From Shimwellia blattae DSM 4481 = NBRC 105725 (GTDB taxonomy: Bacteria; Pseudomonadota; Gammaproteobacteria; Enterobacterales; Enterobacteriaceae): a DNA stretch of 64,000 bases. Made by a program: the position numbers and the translations under genes. Each line of letters opens with the position of its first letter. The first letter of the stretch is position 1. Shown piece after piece: positions 7,364-15,734 of this stretch. The notes beneath the pieces were generated by a model that ran no database searches, had not been told where the DNA came from, and saw nothing but the letters and a program-made list of their open reading frames with translations. The stretch spans positions 1,984,001 to 2,048,000 of the forward strand of contig NC_017910.1 in assembly GCF_000262305.1 (NCBI RefSeq). The letters run 5' to 3'.

Positions 7364-8447
7364 AGCCCGCCACCTCAATGTTATCCGCAAGCCCGGCGGG
7401 GAGATTTGTCAGTTGCGCTGCGCTGATAGCCGGGTTGAGCAGCAGCAGTAACTGGCCCACCGGGCGATTGCTGACCCATTCGATATCGCTGCGCATCAGG
7501 GTGGCCCCTCCGGGAATGGCGGCATTTACCTGGCCGGTATCCGGTGTGGCACCGTTTCCGTTATAGCGCAGGCGCACCAGTAACCGGCAGTCCGGCCCCC
7601 GGCGGGCGGGGCTTAATGTGGCTGCCAGCGCCTCTGGCAGGTGATCATGTTGCGGGGCCAGTAACTGGCGGGTAATCGCCTGCTGCGGCGCGCCATAGAT
7701 CTGCCAGACCGGCCCCTGCTCAACAATATTGCCGTTATCCAGCACCGCTACCTGGTGGCACAGATCGTGGATCACCTCCATTTCATGGGTGATCAGCACA
7801 ATGGTTATCTGGCGCTGGTGGTTGATGGTGCGCAGCAGATCAAGGATCGTGCGCGTAGTCTGGGGATCCAGCACAGAGGTGGCCTCATCACACAGCAGCA
7901 GCGTCGGGTTATGCACCAGCGCCCGGGCTATGCCCACGCGCTGTTTTTGCCCGCCGGACAGCTGCCCGGGCCAGGCGTGCTGGTGCTTTTCCAGCCCGAC
8001 AAGCCCCAGTAGCTCATCTACCCGCTGGCGGCGCTCGCGGGCGGGCACCCCCGCAACACGCAGGGGCAGCTCGATATTCTGGCGCACGGTTTTGGCCGAC
8101 AGCAAATTAAAGTGCTGAAAGATCATGCCGGTATTGCGCCGCCAGGCCACCAGCGCCTGCTCAGACAGGCGGCTGATATCGGTGCCGTCAATCACCACGC
8201 TCCCCAGGCCTGGCTCCTCCAGCCGGTTAAGGCAGCGGATAAGCGACGATTTCCCGGCGCCACTGCGCCCGATAATGCCGAAAATCGTCCCCCGGGGAAT
8301 GACCAGATCAATCTGGTGCAGCGCGTCGGTCTGCTGGCCCGCGTAGCGCTTGGTCAGCCCGGAGACCTGTATATGGGGCTCGCCACGGGGCGGGCGGGCC
8401 GGGGCGTTTTGCGCCACGGCACTATGCTCAAAGGGGATACTGACCAT
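7347..8447 (-). CDS. MetN-type ABC transporter ATPase with NIL domain
   Basis: A 366-residue ATP-binding subunit. The Walker A motif GRSGAGKS is at residues 60-67, the signature is LSGGQKQR, Walker B is LLLCDEATS and the switch His is in ITHEM. About 90 C-terminal residues correspond to the NIL/ACT-like regulatory domain that binds methionine in E. coli MetN. The N-terminus carries about 25 extra residues before the ABC domain. I used the ATG at 8447 because a GGAG site lies nine bases upstream; an ATG at 8462 would contain that site. It overlaps the permease gene and directly follows the binding-protein gene. Confidence 0.88.
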   Translation of the reverse strand: MVSIPFEHSAVAQNAPARPPRGEPHIQVSGLTKRYAGQQTDALHQIDLVIPRGTIFGIIGRSGAGKSSLIRCLNRLEEPGLGSVVIDGTDISRLSEQALVAWRRNTGMIFQHFNLLSAKTVRQNIELPLRVAGVPARERRQRVDELLGLVGLEKHQHAWPGQLSGGQKQRVGIARALVHNPTLLLCDEATSVLDPQTTRTILDLLRTINHQRQITIVLITHEMEVIHDLCHQVAVLDNGNIVEQGPVWQIYGAPQQAITRQLLAPQHDHLPEALAATLSPARRGPDCRLLVRLRYNGNGATPDTGQVNAAIPGGATLMRSDIEWVSNRPVGQLLLLLNPAISAAQLTNLPAGLADNIEVAGYVSGF

Positions 8448-8449
8448 CG

Positions 8450-9247
8450 TTACTGGCTCCATCCGGGTTGATAGAGTTTGCCGTAGAAGCTGTCCATGGT
8501 GGCTCTGACCGCCGGTGAATGCTGGTAAATATCGACAAATTTTTTCAGCCTGGGGTCATCCTCATGGCCCGGTTTTATCACGAACTGAATCACATACTCC
8601 GGGTGTTCGAGCCCGTCAAACAGCAGGGCGCTATTGGGGTCGATGGTGCCGGAAAGCTGCAGGTAGTGGGGGTAGCCCTGGGCGAGATCCACCTCATCCA
8701 GCGACCGGGAGAGCTGCACCGCTTCCACCTCAATGATCTTCAGCTGTTTCGGGTTGGCGGTAATATCCCCCGGGGTCGCATTCAGCCCGACACCGGGTTT
8801 CAGGGTGATGAGCCCCGCCTTCTGAAGCAGTAACAGCCCCCGGGCTTCGTTCACCGGATCGTTGGCCACCGCCACTGTACCGCCCTGGGGGATCTGATCG
8901 AACGCGGTGTGTTTTTTCGAATAGAGCCCCACATTGTTAATAATGGCCGGGGCATAGGGGACCAGGTTAAAGCCGCCCGCTTTATTGGCGTTTGCCAGGA
9001 ACGGCTTATGCTGGAACAGGTTAACGTCAATATCCCCGTTCGCCACGCTGACATTCGGTGCGGTCCAGTCGGTAAACTCAATCAGTTTCACCTCCAGCCC
9101 CTGTTTGCGCGCTTCCGCGACGGCGGTTTCCAGCGGCGGGGCCAGGGCGGCAGTGGTGCCCACCTTCAGAGGGCCGGAATAGGTTGCCCCCCAGGCGGTG
9201 GCGGTCAGGCCAAGTAACGCGGCAAGCAGTGTGTATTTTATGCGCAT
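8450..9247 (-). CDS. MetQ/NlpA-family substrate-binding protein
   Basis: A 265-residue periplasmic binding protein of the MetQ/NlpA family. It has VGTTAALAPPLE near the start, then the hallmark DVNLFQHKPFL segment and VAVANDPVNEARGLLLL. Unlike E. coli MetQ it has no lipobox Cys: the signal peptide looks like type I, cleaved after AWG, so the mature protein should be soluble. It is fourth in the operon, between the monooxygenase and ATPase genes. The ligand is unknown; the neighbours point to an organosulfur compound. Confidence 0.88.
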   Translation of the reverse strand: MRIKYTLLAALLGLTATAWGATYSGPLKVGTTAALAPPLETAVAEARKQGLEVKLIEFTDWTAPNVSVANGDIDVNLFQHKPFLANANKAGGFNLVPYAPAIINNVGLYSKKHTAFDQIPQGGTVAVANDPVNEARGLLLLQKAGLITLKPGVGLNATPGDITANPKQLKIIEVEAVQLSRSLDEVDLAQGYPHYLQLSGTIDPNSALLFDGLEHPEYVIQFVIKPGHEDDPRLKKFVDIYQHSPAVRATMDSFYGKLYQPGWSQ

Positions 9248-9252
9248 ATCTG

Positions 9253-10614
9253 TCAGGCTCCCTGAGTTGTCGTGTACGGGTGCCGCCAGCGGGCGGCGGG
9301 GTGGCGTTCCGGCAGGCGATCGCTGCCGAACAGTTTGTGGCGCAGTGTTCCCGGGGTATACGCCGTTTTATAACGACCGCGTTGTTGTAATTCCGGCACC
9401 ACCAGTTGAATAAAATCCTGGTAGCTCTGGGGGTTCACAATGCGGGTCAGATTAAAGCCGTCGATATCGCCTTCGTCTGCCCAGCGGATCAGGGCGTCTG
9501 CCACCTGAGCGGGATCTCCGGTAATAATCGGGTAGCGGCTGCCAAGGGCGTGCTGATCAAGCAACTGGCGGCGGGTCCAGCCGCTGTAGGTACTGCTGAC
9601 GGACTCAATGCCCCCGCCCGGGGCCATTGAGATCGGCTGATCAAGGCCAAAACGCGCCAGATCGATATTGATCGAGCTGGAAAAGTGCGCCAGCCCCGCC
9701 TCCGGACTGGCGGCGGCCAGGTAGTGGTCCCGCTTTTCCCGGGCCTGGCGCGCTGTCGGGGCGACAATAACGCCAACCCCCATAAAAATTTTAATATCGC
9801 CGGGCTTGCGACCTGCATCCACCGCCGCCTGGCGCAAGAGCCGGGTTTTGTCCCGCATGGCCTCGGGGGTACTGCCGTTGACAAAGGTGCACTCTGCGTG
9901 GCGCCCGGCAAACTGGATCCCCCGCCGGGAGGTGCCCGCCTGAAACAGCAGCGGTGTGCGCTGGGGCGAGGGGGCACTCAGGTGGTAGCCGCTCATCTGG
10001 TAAAATTCGCCCCGGTGGTTGATCAGGTGGATTTTGTCCGGATCCGCATAGCGGCGGCGGGCCGGATTGTTATCCAGCGCGTCCTCTTCCCAGCTGCCTT
10101 CCCACAGTTTGTAGTTCACGTCGAGAAATTCATCTGCCTGATCGTAGCGCCGGTCATGCTGCTGCTGGGCGGTGTGGCCCATCGCCCGGGCGGCGCTGTC
10201 CAGATACCCGGTCACCACATTCCAGCCGATACGCCCGCCGGTAAGATGGTCAAGGGTCGAAAAGCGCCGGGCGAAAGGATAGGGAGCCTCATAGCTGAGG
10301 TTCGCGGTGACCCCGAACCCCAGGTTACGGGTCACGCTGGCCATGGCGGAAATCAGCATCAGCGGATCGTTGACCGGTAACTGAATCGCCTCCCGGGCGG
10401 TGAGATCAATATTGCCCCGGTAGACGTCATACACCCCGAGGATATCCGCCAGGAAAAGGCCGTCGAACAGGCCCGCTTCCAGGGTTCTGGCCAGATCCAG
10501 CCAGTAGTCCAGCTGGTTGAAGTCCGCAGAGCGGTCGCCGGGGTAGGTCCACATGCCGTGGTGGATATGGCCCACACAATTCATTGAAAACGCGTTCAGC
10601 AGGATAGGTTTCAC
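9253..10614 (-). CDS. NtaA/SnaA/DszA-family FMN-dependent monooxygenase
   Basis: A 453-residue luciferase-fold flavoprotein that uses reduced FMN and oxygen. Landmarks are NAFSMNCVGHIHHGMW at the start, FDGLFLADILG, GGRIGWNVVTGY, LLFQAGTSRRGIQFA and GDPAQVADALIRW, all typical of the NtaA/DszA group. Members oxidise nitrilotriacetate, dibenzothiophene sulfone, dimethyl sulfide or related sulfur compounds. The reduced FMN must come from a flavin reductase, and none is encoded nearby. It overlaps the upstream SfnB-like gene by four bases. The substrate is not predictable; desulfurisation is inferred from the two SfnB-type partners. Confidence 0.9.
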   Translation of the reverse strand: MKPILLNAFSMNCVGHIHHGMWTYPGDRSADFNQLDYWLDLARTLEAGLFDGLFLADILGVYDVYRGNIDLTAREAIQLPVNDPLMLISAMASVTRNLGFGVTANLSYEAPYPFARRFSTLDHLTGGRIGWNVVTGYLDSAARAMGHTAQQQHDRRYDQADEFLDVNYKLWEGSWEEDALDNNPARRRYADPDKIHLINHRGEFYQMSGYHLSAPSPQRTPLLFQAGTSRRGIQFAGRHAECTFVNGSTPEAMRDKTRLLRQAAVDAGRKPGDIKIFMGVGVIVAPTARQAREKRDHYLAAASPEAGLAHFSSSINIDLARFGLDQPISMAPGGGIESVSSTYSGWTRRQLLDQHALGSRYPIITGDPAQVADALIRWADEGDIDGFNLTRIVNPQSYQDFIQLVVPELQQRGRYKTAYTPGTLRHKLFGSDRLPERHPAARWRHPYTTTQGA

Positions 10615-11816
10615 AGGGTCCCCCTGCGGGCGGGGAGCACGCCATTGAGAACATAGTGGCCAATGGCCGGGTATTTCCAGCGCACCGGATCATGCAGGGT
10701 GTGTGTCCGGGCATTACGCCAGTGGCGGGAAAGATTGTACTGCTCCAGGGTTGCGCGGGTGCCGGAGAGCTCAAACAGCAGGCTGGCGGCCTCCAGGGCC
10801 ACTTCAGTGGTCCATGCCCGGGCTTTGGCCACCTCGATGGACGCTCTGGCTACCTGCCGGGCATCGGGCTGTTGCTGAGCGTCATCCACGGCCAGGCCCG
10901 CCGTGTGGAGCAGGGCATCTGCGGCGCTTAACCGGCTGGCCAGCAGGCCGGTGCGATCGAGTGTCAGCGGATCCCGGGTGGCACTGTCAACGCCGGCATC
11001 CGGCCAGGGGCGGGCCTGGTGGCGTAAAAACGCCAGCATATCCCGGAAGGCTGCCCGGGCGATGCCCTGATCAATGGCCGCATGGAGTAGCTGCGCCAGC
11101 GGACCGACGGTGGTCGGGCGCTCAAAGGCGCTCTGAAACGGCACGATATCCTCTTCACTGACCGGTACGGCGGTTAAACTGACGCTGCCGCTACCGGTGG
11201 TGCGCTGGCCGAAGCCGCTCCAGTCATCGGTAATGGTCAGCCCCGGCGCATGACGGGGAATAAACACCAGCTGCTCTTTACCGTCTTCCCCCAGTGCAGC
11301 CGTGGGCACCCGATCGGCGAACAGCGCCCCGGTGGCGTAGAATTTATTGCCGTCCACCTGCCAGTGTTTGCCCCGGCGGGAGAGACGGGTAGTACGCTGG
11401 TGGGCGCCGGCGCCGGAAAATTCCGCCAGCGCATTGCCCAGGTGAACCCCGTTGAGGATCTCCTGATATAAACGCTGCTGCTGGTGGTGGGCGGCGTTCA
11501 CGCGCAGCACTTCGAGGGCGTAGAAATGGTTCTGGGGAACCTGGCCTATGGCGCTGTCGGCCTCACTGAGCAGGGCAATAATGTGCGCCAGCTGCGCATT
11601 ACTGATGGCGATGCCGCCCCACTGACGGGGCACGGTAATAGCGCCCAGCCCGCTGCGGAACAGGCGGGCCAGCTCCTGATGGGGCAGCTGGCGCTGCTGA
11701 TCGCGCCGGGCGGCGCCTTCTCTGAAGCTGTCCGCCAGCTGGTGTGCCACCTCAAGGGCCTGGCTGGCACTGGTAATGAGCGTGGCCTGGTGTTTGGGAG
11801 ATACGGTTGTGGTCAT
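10611..11816 (-). CDS. SfnB/DszC-type acyl-CoA dehydrogenase-fold flavoprotein (second copy)
   Basis: A 401-residue flavoprotein of the acyl-CoA dehydrogenase superfamily, in the SfnB sulfur-acquisition / DszC monooxygenase branch. Markers are LFRSGLGAITVPRQWGG, IGQVPQNHFYALE, VDGNKFYATGALFAD and the C-terminal YNLSRHWRNARTHTLHDPV then YVLNGVLPAR. DszC-type enzymes use reduced flavin to oxidise sulfur; SfnB is linked to sulfone use in Pseudomonas. It lies nine bases after a paralogue and overlaps the downstream monooxygenase gene, so it belongs to the operon. It shares its domain order throughout with the upstream copy, so the two arose by tandem duplication, not fusion. Confidence 0.88.
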   Translation of the reverse strand: MTTTVSPKHQATLITSASQALEVAHQLADSFREGAARRDQQRQLPHQELARLFRSGLGAITVPRQWGGIAISNAQLAHIIALLSEADSAIGQVPQNHFYALEVLRVNAAHHQQQRLYQEILNGVHLGNALAEFSGAGAHQRTTRLSRRGKHWQVDGNKFYATGALFADRVPTAALGEDGKEQLVFIPRHAPGLTITDDWSGFGQRTTGSGSVSLTAVPVSEEDIVPFQSAFERPTTVGPLAQLLHAAIDQGIARAAFRDMLAFLRHQARPWPDAGVDSATRDPLTLDRTGLLASRLSAADALLHTAGLAVDDAQQQPDARQVARASIEVAKARAWTTEVALEAASLLFELSGTRATLEQYNLSRHWRNARTHTLHDPVRWKYPAIGHYVLNGVLPARRGTL

Positions 11817-11825
11817 AGTGGGTCC

Positions 11826-13040
11826 TTAAATCCAGGCATGACGGGCAGGGAACTCCCCGTTCAGGTAATAGTTGCCGATGGCGTGATGCTTCCAGCGCAC
11901 CGGATCGTGCAGAGTGTGGGTGCGGGCGTTACGCCAGTGGCGATCCAGCCCGTGGCGCAGCAGGGTGGCGCGACTTCCGCCCCATTCCAGGAGCTTTTCG
12001 CTGGCGCGCAGGGCAATTGCAGTGGTGAGCACTTTGGCCTCGGCCACGGCAATTGAGGCGTGGGCCGTGCTGGCATCTGTCAGCGGCCGGGCGATCACCT
12101 CATCCACTATGCTTGCGGCCCGCTGCAGCAGCGCCAGGGCGGCGCTGAACTCCGTATGCAGGCGGCCCACATCCGCCACCAGGTAGGGATCATCCGCATT
12201 ACGGGTGAATCCCATTTCGACGGCGTCGATCCACGGGCGTGAACTTTGCTGAATAAACAGGCTGGCGTCTTCCAGCGCCCCCTGGGCGATACCCGCGTCA
12301 ATGGCGGCCTGAATCAGCTGCGAGACGGCACCACGCAGGGTGGGCTTATCCCCGCCCGGGGCGGGAATGACCAGTGCCGGATCCACCCATACATCCTCAA
12401 GGCGCACCGTGCCGCTGGCGGTGGTGCGCTGGCCCATGCCTGACCAGTCATCAATAACGCTGACACCGGCCTGGTGGCGGGGAACAAACGCCATCACCGG
12501 GGTCTGGTTATCATCAAGGGCGGTGATTACCACCAGATCGGCAAACAGGGCACCGGTGGAGTAAAACTTCTCCCCCTCCAGGCGCAGCTCACCGTTACGT
12601 TTGCGCAGCCGGGCGAGGATCTCCCGGGTATGGCGGCTGTTTTTTTCCGGCCCGCCATTTCCCAGGCGCTGGCCCTGGCTGATGGCACCAAATAAACGGG
12701 CCTGTTGCTGGGGGGTGCCTTCGGCCAGAATAATATTAATAATGCCAAAATGATTTTGAGGTATCTGGCCCAGGGCAGGATCCGCAGCGGAAATAATTCG
12801 GAATATATCGGCAACGGTGGAATATCCCAGCCCGCCACCACCAAACTGACGCGGTACGGAAATACTGCCTAAACCGCTGGCTGAAAACTGGTGAATAAGA
12901 TCAGTGGCGTACAGCCGCTGCTGGTCGCGCTCTGCGGCCCCGGCGCGCGCCTGCCCGGCCAGTTCCGTGGCGGCGCATAATGCGTCTTCATGGCGGGTTA
13001 ATACCCGGGCCGCGGTAATATTATCTTCGATGACTGTCAT
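11826..13040 (-). CDS. SfnB/DszC-type acyl-CoA dehydrogenase-fold flavoprotein (first copy)
   Basis: A 404-residue protein of the same SfnB/DszC branch and first gene of the six-gene operon. Conserved segments are FSASGLGSISVPRQFGGGG, LGQIPQNHFGIIN, LEGEKFYSTGALFAD, DDWSGMGQRTTASGTV and GLDRHWRNARTHTLHDPV, matching the second copy. The start ATG at 13040 is followed by TVIEDNITAAR. The 257-base divergent region towards the alcohol dehydrogenase gene should hold the operon promoter. Why two paralogues are kept is unknown; they may oxidise different sulfur substrates or form a hetero-oligomer (inference). Confidence 0.88.
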   Translation of the reverse strand: MTVIEDNITAARVLTRHEDALCAATELAGQARAGAAERDQQRLYATDLIHQFSASGLGSISVPRQFGGGGLGYSTVADIFRIISAADPALGQIPQNHFGIINIILAEGTPQQQARLFGAISQGQRLGNGGPEKNSRHTREILARLRKRNGELRLEGEKFYSTGALFADLVVITALDDNQTPVMAFVPRHQAGVSVIDDWSGMGQRTTASGTVRLEDVWVDPALVIPAPGGDKPTLRGAVSQLIQAAIDAGIAQGALEDASLFIQQSSRPWIDAVEMGFTRNADDPYLVADVGRLHTEFSAALALLQRAASIVDEVIARPLTDASTAHASIAVAEAKVLTTAIALRASEKLLEWGGSRATLLRHGLDRHWRNARTHTLHDPVRWKHHAIGNYYLNGEFPARHAWI

Positions 13041-13297
13041 GGTTAATGCCTTATTTCAGGGTGCAGGTGACCGCCGGACTAATAACTTATTAATTAGTCT
13101 GGAAATACGTTCTGCCGGAATGTAATACCAATGTTAAACGCCCGCAGAAGGGTGAGTAAATACCTGCGGTTAGCTGATCTTCAGTAATGGATATTCGCCG
13201 GGTAAATAAGCGGGCTGGCCTCCTGTTTCCCTGGGAATAACGGGGCCCGGACCAGCTGCTATGCTCAGTGAGGGCAATCATAATCAGGAGCAGCATC

Positions 13298-14350
13298 ATG
13301 ACGGTCAAGGTTTCAGGCTATGGGGTGCTTTCCCCCACGGCGCCAGTGGCACCTCTCCAGTTTTCACGGCGTACACCGCGGGCAGATGATGTGGTGATTG
13401 ATATTCTCTATTGCGGTGTCTGCCATTCGGACCTCCACCAGGCCCGTAATGACTGGGGGGGCAGCCAGTATCCCCTGGTGCCGGGCCATGAAATTACCGG
13501 TGTGGTCAGTGCGGTGGGGCCGGAGGTCACCCGGTTTAAGCCCGGGGATAATGTCGGGGTTGGCTGCATGGTGGATGCCTGTCGCACCTGCGATCCTTGC
13601 CGCCAGGGGCTGGAACAGTATTGTCAGCAGGGGCCGGTTCTGACCTATAACGGGATGGATCGCCATGATCATATGCCCACTTACGGCGGGTATTCACGCT
13701 CAATCACCTGTAGCGAGAATTTTGTGTTGCGGATCCCCCGGGGGCTGCCGCTGGACGGCGCCGCGCCACTCCTGTGTGCCGGGATCACAACCTGGTCCCC
13801 GCTGCGCCACTGGCGGGTGAATCACAACAGTAAAGTGGCGGTGGTCGGCCTTGGCGGGCTTGGCCATATGGCGCTGAAACTGGCCCATGCTCTGGGGGCG
13901 GAGGTGACATTATTTACCCGCTCACCGGGAAAAGAGGCCGATGCCCTGCGTCTCGGGGCGCACCATGTGGTGCTCTCTACCGATGCGGCGCAAATGGCGG
14001 CGGTGGGCGGACAATTTGATGTCATTATCGATACGGTGCCCTGTGAGCACGATATTAACCCCTATCTGCCGACCCTGACGCTCGACGGTACGCTGGTGTT
14101 TGTTGGCCTGCTGGGGGATATGACGCCGCCTGTCAGTACCGTGCCGATGATCCTCGGGCGTCGCGCTGTGGCGGGCTCCTGTATTGGTGGTATTGCCGAA
14201 ACCCAGGAGATGCTCGATTTCTGTGCTGAGCATGGCGTGGTCTCTGATATTGAGGTGATTGATATTGCCACCATTAATGATGCCTGGCAGCGAATGCAGA
14301 AGAGCGACGTTAAATACCGGTTTGTTATCGATATGAAAACCCTCATCTGA
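13298..14350 (+). CDS. NAD(P)-dependent zinc alcohol dehydrogenase, YahK-like
   Basis: A 350-residue zinc-dependent MDR-family alcohol/aldehyde reductase like E. coli YahK (349). Catalytic zinc ligands are in CGVCHSDLHQ and PGHEI, and the structural zinc loop is CRTCDPCRQGLEQYC. The Rossmann motif is VVGLGGLGHMALKLA. The C-terminus has GSCIGGIAETQEMLDFCAEH and DVKYRFVID, both shared with YahK. The start at 13298 has AGGAG eight bases upstream; ten further N-terminal codons are unconserved. YahK-type enzymes reduce broad aldehydes with NADPH. It is divergent from the sulfur operon, and whether it serves that pathway is open. Confidence 0.88.
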   Translation: MTVKVSGYGVLSPTAPVAPLQFSRRTPRADDVVIDILYCGVCHSDLHQARNDWGGSQYPLVPGHEITGVVSAVGPEVTRFKPGDNVGVGCMVDACRTCDPCRQGLEQYCQQGPVLTYNGMDRHDHMPTYGGYSRSITCSENFVLRIPRGLPLDGAAPLLCAGITTWSPLRHWRVNHNSKVAVVGLGGLGHMALKLAHALGAEVTLFTRSPGKEADALRLGAHHVVLSTDAAQMAAVGGQFDVIIDTVPCEHDINPYLPTLTLDGTLVFVGLLGDMTPPVSTVPMILGRRAVAGSCIGGIAETQEMLDFCAEHGVVSDIEVIDIATINDAWQRMQKSDVKYRFVIDMKTLI

Positions 14351-14464
14351 CTTTTTTGCGCGCCGGGCGGTGCCGGTTTCGTTTTATCGCCAGGTTACCC
14401 CGCTGCGGATGCCACTTATACTGCCTTTTTATAAATCAGGTAGTTGCCGGGAAATGGAGTGGTT

Positions 14465-15103
14465 ATGCAGCAATATATCTATCTTATTGAGCAGGACGGC
14501 CCCGTGCGGGAGGTGGCAGGGCAGGCACTGCACGCGGCGGGCTGGCAGTGCCGGAGCTATACCAGTGCCAGCCAGTTTCGCCTGGCAAATCCGCAGTTAA
14601 CACCGCTTTGTGGCTGTGTGCTGGCGGATGTGCGCCACGCGGGGGAATATGCGCTTATTCACCTTGAGGAGTGGCGGGCCCAGGGGCTGATTATCCCGGT
14701 GATTCTTATGAGCCGCCACGCCACTGTTGGCCTGTGTCGTCAGGCGTTTCGCCAGGGGGCGTTTGATTTTCTGCCTAAGCCGCTGGAGATGAACATACTG
14801 CTGGATACCGTGGGCGATGCGCTGGAGCATCAGCGAAGGGGCCACCTTCACCAGCGGCGGCGGCAGGATTTGCGCGGCAAGCTGGCATTACTCACCCCCC
14901 GGGAAAAGGACGTGCTGGCCCAGATCATGTGCGGCAAGGCCAGCAAGGAAATTGCCCGGTTTCTGACGCTTTCTCCCCGCACCGTGGAGGCGCACCGGGC
15001 GAGTATTTTCAGTAAACTGGAAGTGAACACCGTCACCAAACTTCTTACCCGCTATAGCGATGTTTACCCGCCAGGGCCGCGCTCTCGCGCCGGGTCCTGG
15101 TAA
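14465..15103 (+). CDS. Orphan FixJ-type response regulator
   Basis: A 212-residue two-domain regulator. The receiver (about 1-120) has the phosphoacceptor Asp in VLADVRH, the switch Ser in ILMSRH and the conserved Lys in FLPKPLE. The C-terminal LuxR/FixJ-type helix-turn-helix (about 140-200) reads LTPREKDVLAQIMCGKASKEIA then RTVEAHRASIFSKL. GGAG lies seven bases before the ATG. The architecture is that of FixJ/TodT-type activators, but no histidine kinase gene is nearby, so its signal partner is unknown. It may control the adjacent alcohol dehydrogenase or GlcG-like gene (position only). Confidence 0.85.
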   Translation: MQQYIYLIEQDGPVREVAGQALHAAGWQCRSYTSASQFRLANPQLTPLCGCVLADVRHAGEYALIHLEEWRAQGLIIPVILMSRHATVGLCRQAFRQGAFDFLPKPLEMNILLDTVGDALEHQRRGHLHQRRRQDLRGKLALLTPREKDVLAQIMCGKASKEIARFLTLSPRTVEAHRASIFSKLEVNTVTKLLTRYSDVYPPGPRSRAGSW

Positions 15104-15177
15104 TCCTGCTTATAGCCAGCCAGCTGTTCCTCTTTTATTGTCCGTTATTCCTTTTCCTGACTATGGAGCTGACAATA

Positions 15178-15669
15178 ATGAAAGTGATTTCAACGGGTAT
15201 CCTTCTTGCCGGTTGCCTGGCGCTCCCCGCCATGGCGGATGGCGTTCTCAGCAGTAAAAACCTCTCCCTTGAGCTGGCGGATAAGCTGGCCAGCCAGACC
15301 ATCAGCGCCTGTAACGCGAAAGGTTACCAGGTCAGCGTGACGGTTCTTGATCGCGCCGGTATCCCGCTGGTGATGAAAAAGATGGATAACGCCGGCCCCC
15401 ACACGGTGAAAGCCAGCCGCATGAAGGCGTATACGGCGCTCTCGACGAAGAATCCGTCCGAGAATGTTATGAAAAGCGCCCAGAGTAACGCCGCGGCAGA
15501 AAACCTGCGCAATATTCCCGGGTTCCTGCTGCTGGCGGGTGGGGTTCCTGTGAAAGTGGGTACTGAGACCATCGGCGCTATCGGGGTGGGGGGAGCACCC
15601 GGCGGGCATCTTGATCAGCAGTGCGCGACCGACGCGCTGGCCGCCAGTGCCGCTGCACTGAAAGCCTGA
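15178..15669 (+). CDS. Secreted GlcG/HbpS-family protein
   Basis: A 163-residue protein with a type I signal peptide of about 22 residues (cleavage after AMA) followed by a GlcG/HbpS (DUF336) domain. Typical segments are GYQVSVTVLDRAGIPLVMKKMDNAG, ASRMKAYTAL, PGFLLLAGGVPV and IGAIGVGGAPGGHLD. Some members bind haem extracellularly (HbpS of Streptomyces); others lie next to glycolate or alcohol oxidation genes without a known role. The ATG at 15178 has GGAG eleven bases upstream. It is closed by a strong terminator, so it is probably expressed alone or with the upstream regulator. Confidence 0.85.
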   Translation: MKVISTGILLAGCLALPAMADGVLSSKNLSLELADKLASQTISACNAKGYQVSVTVLDRAGIPLVMKKMDNAGPHTVKASRMKAYTALSTKNPSENVMKSAQSNAAAENLRNIPGFLLLAGGVPVKVGTETIGAIGVGGAPGGHLDQQCATDALAASAAALKA

Positions 15670-15680
15670 GCCTGACCACA

Positions 15681-15708
15681 AGCCGCCACCCGTATGTGGC
15701 GGCTTTTT
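15681..15708 (+). terminator. Terminator after the GlcG-like gene
   Basis: A perfect 9-bp stem (AGCCGCCAC / GTGGCGGCT) with a six-base loop ends in T5. It separates the GlcG-like gene from the toxin-like gene, whose GTG start is 27 bases further on; the toxin gene must therefore have its promoter in or after this hairpin, or depend on readthrough. Confidence 0.9.
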
Positions 15709-15734
15709 ACCATGTTAAGCAGAAGGAATTGCCC

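Noticed and set aside
15190..15681. 163-codon frame antisense to the GlcG-like gene
   Set aside because: Shadow frame; the plus-strand protein has a signal peptide, ribosome site and recognisable family.
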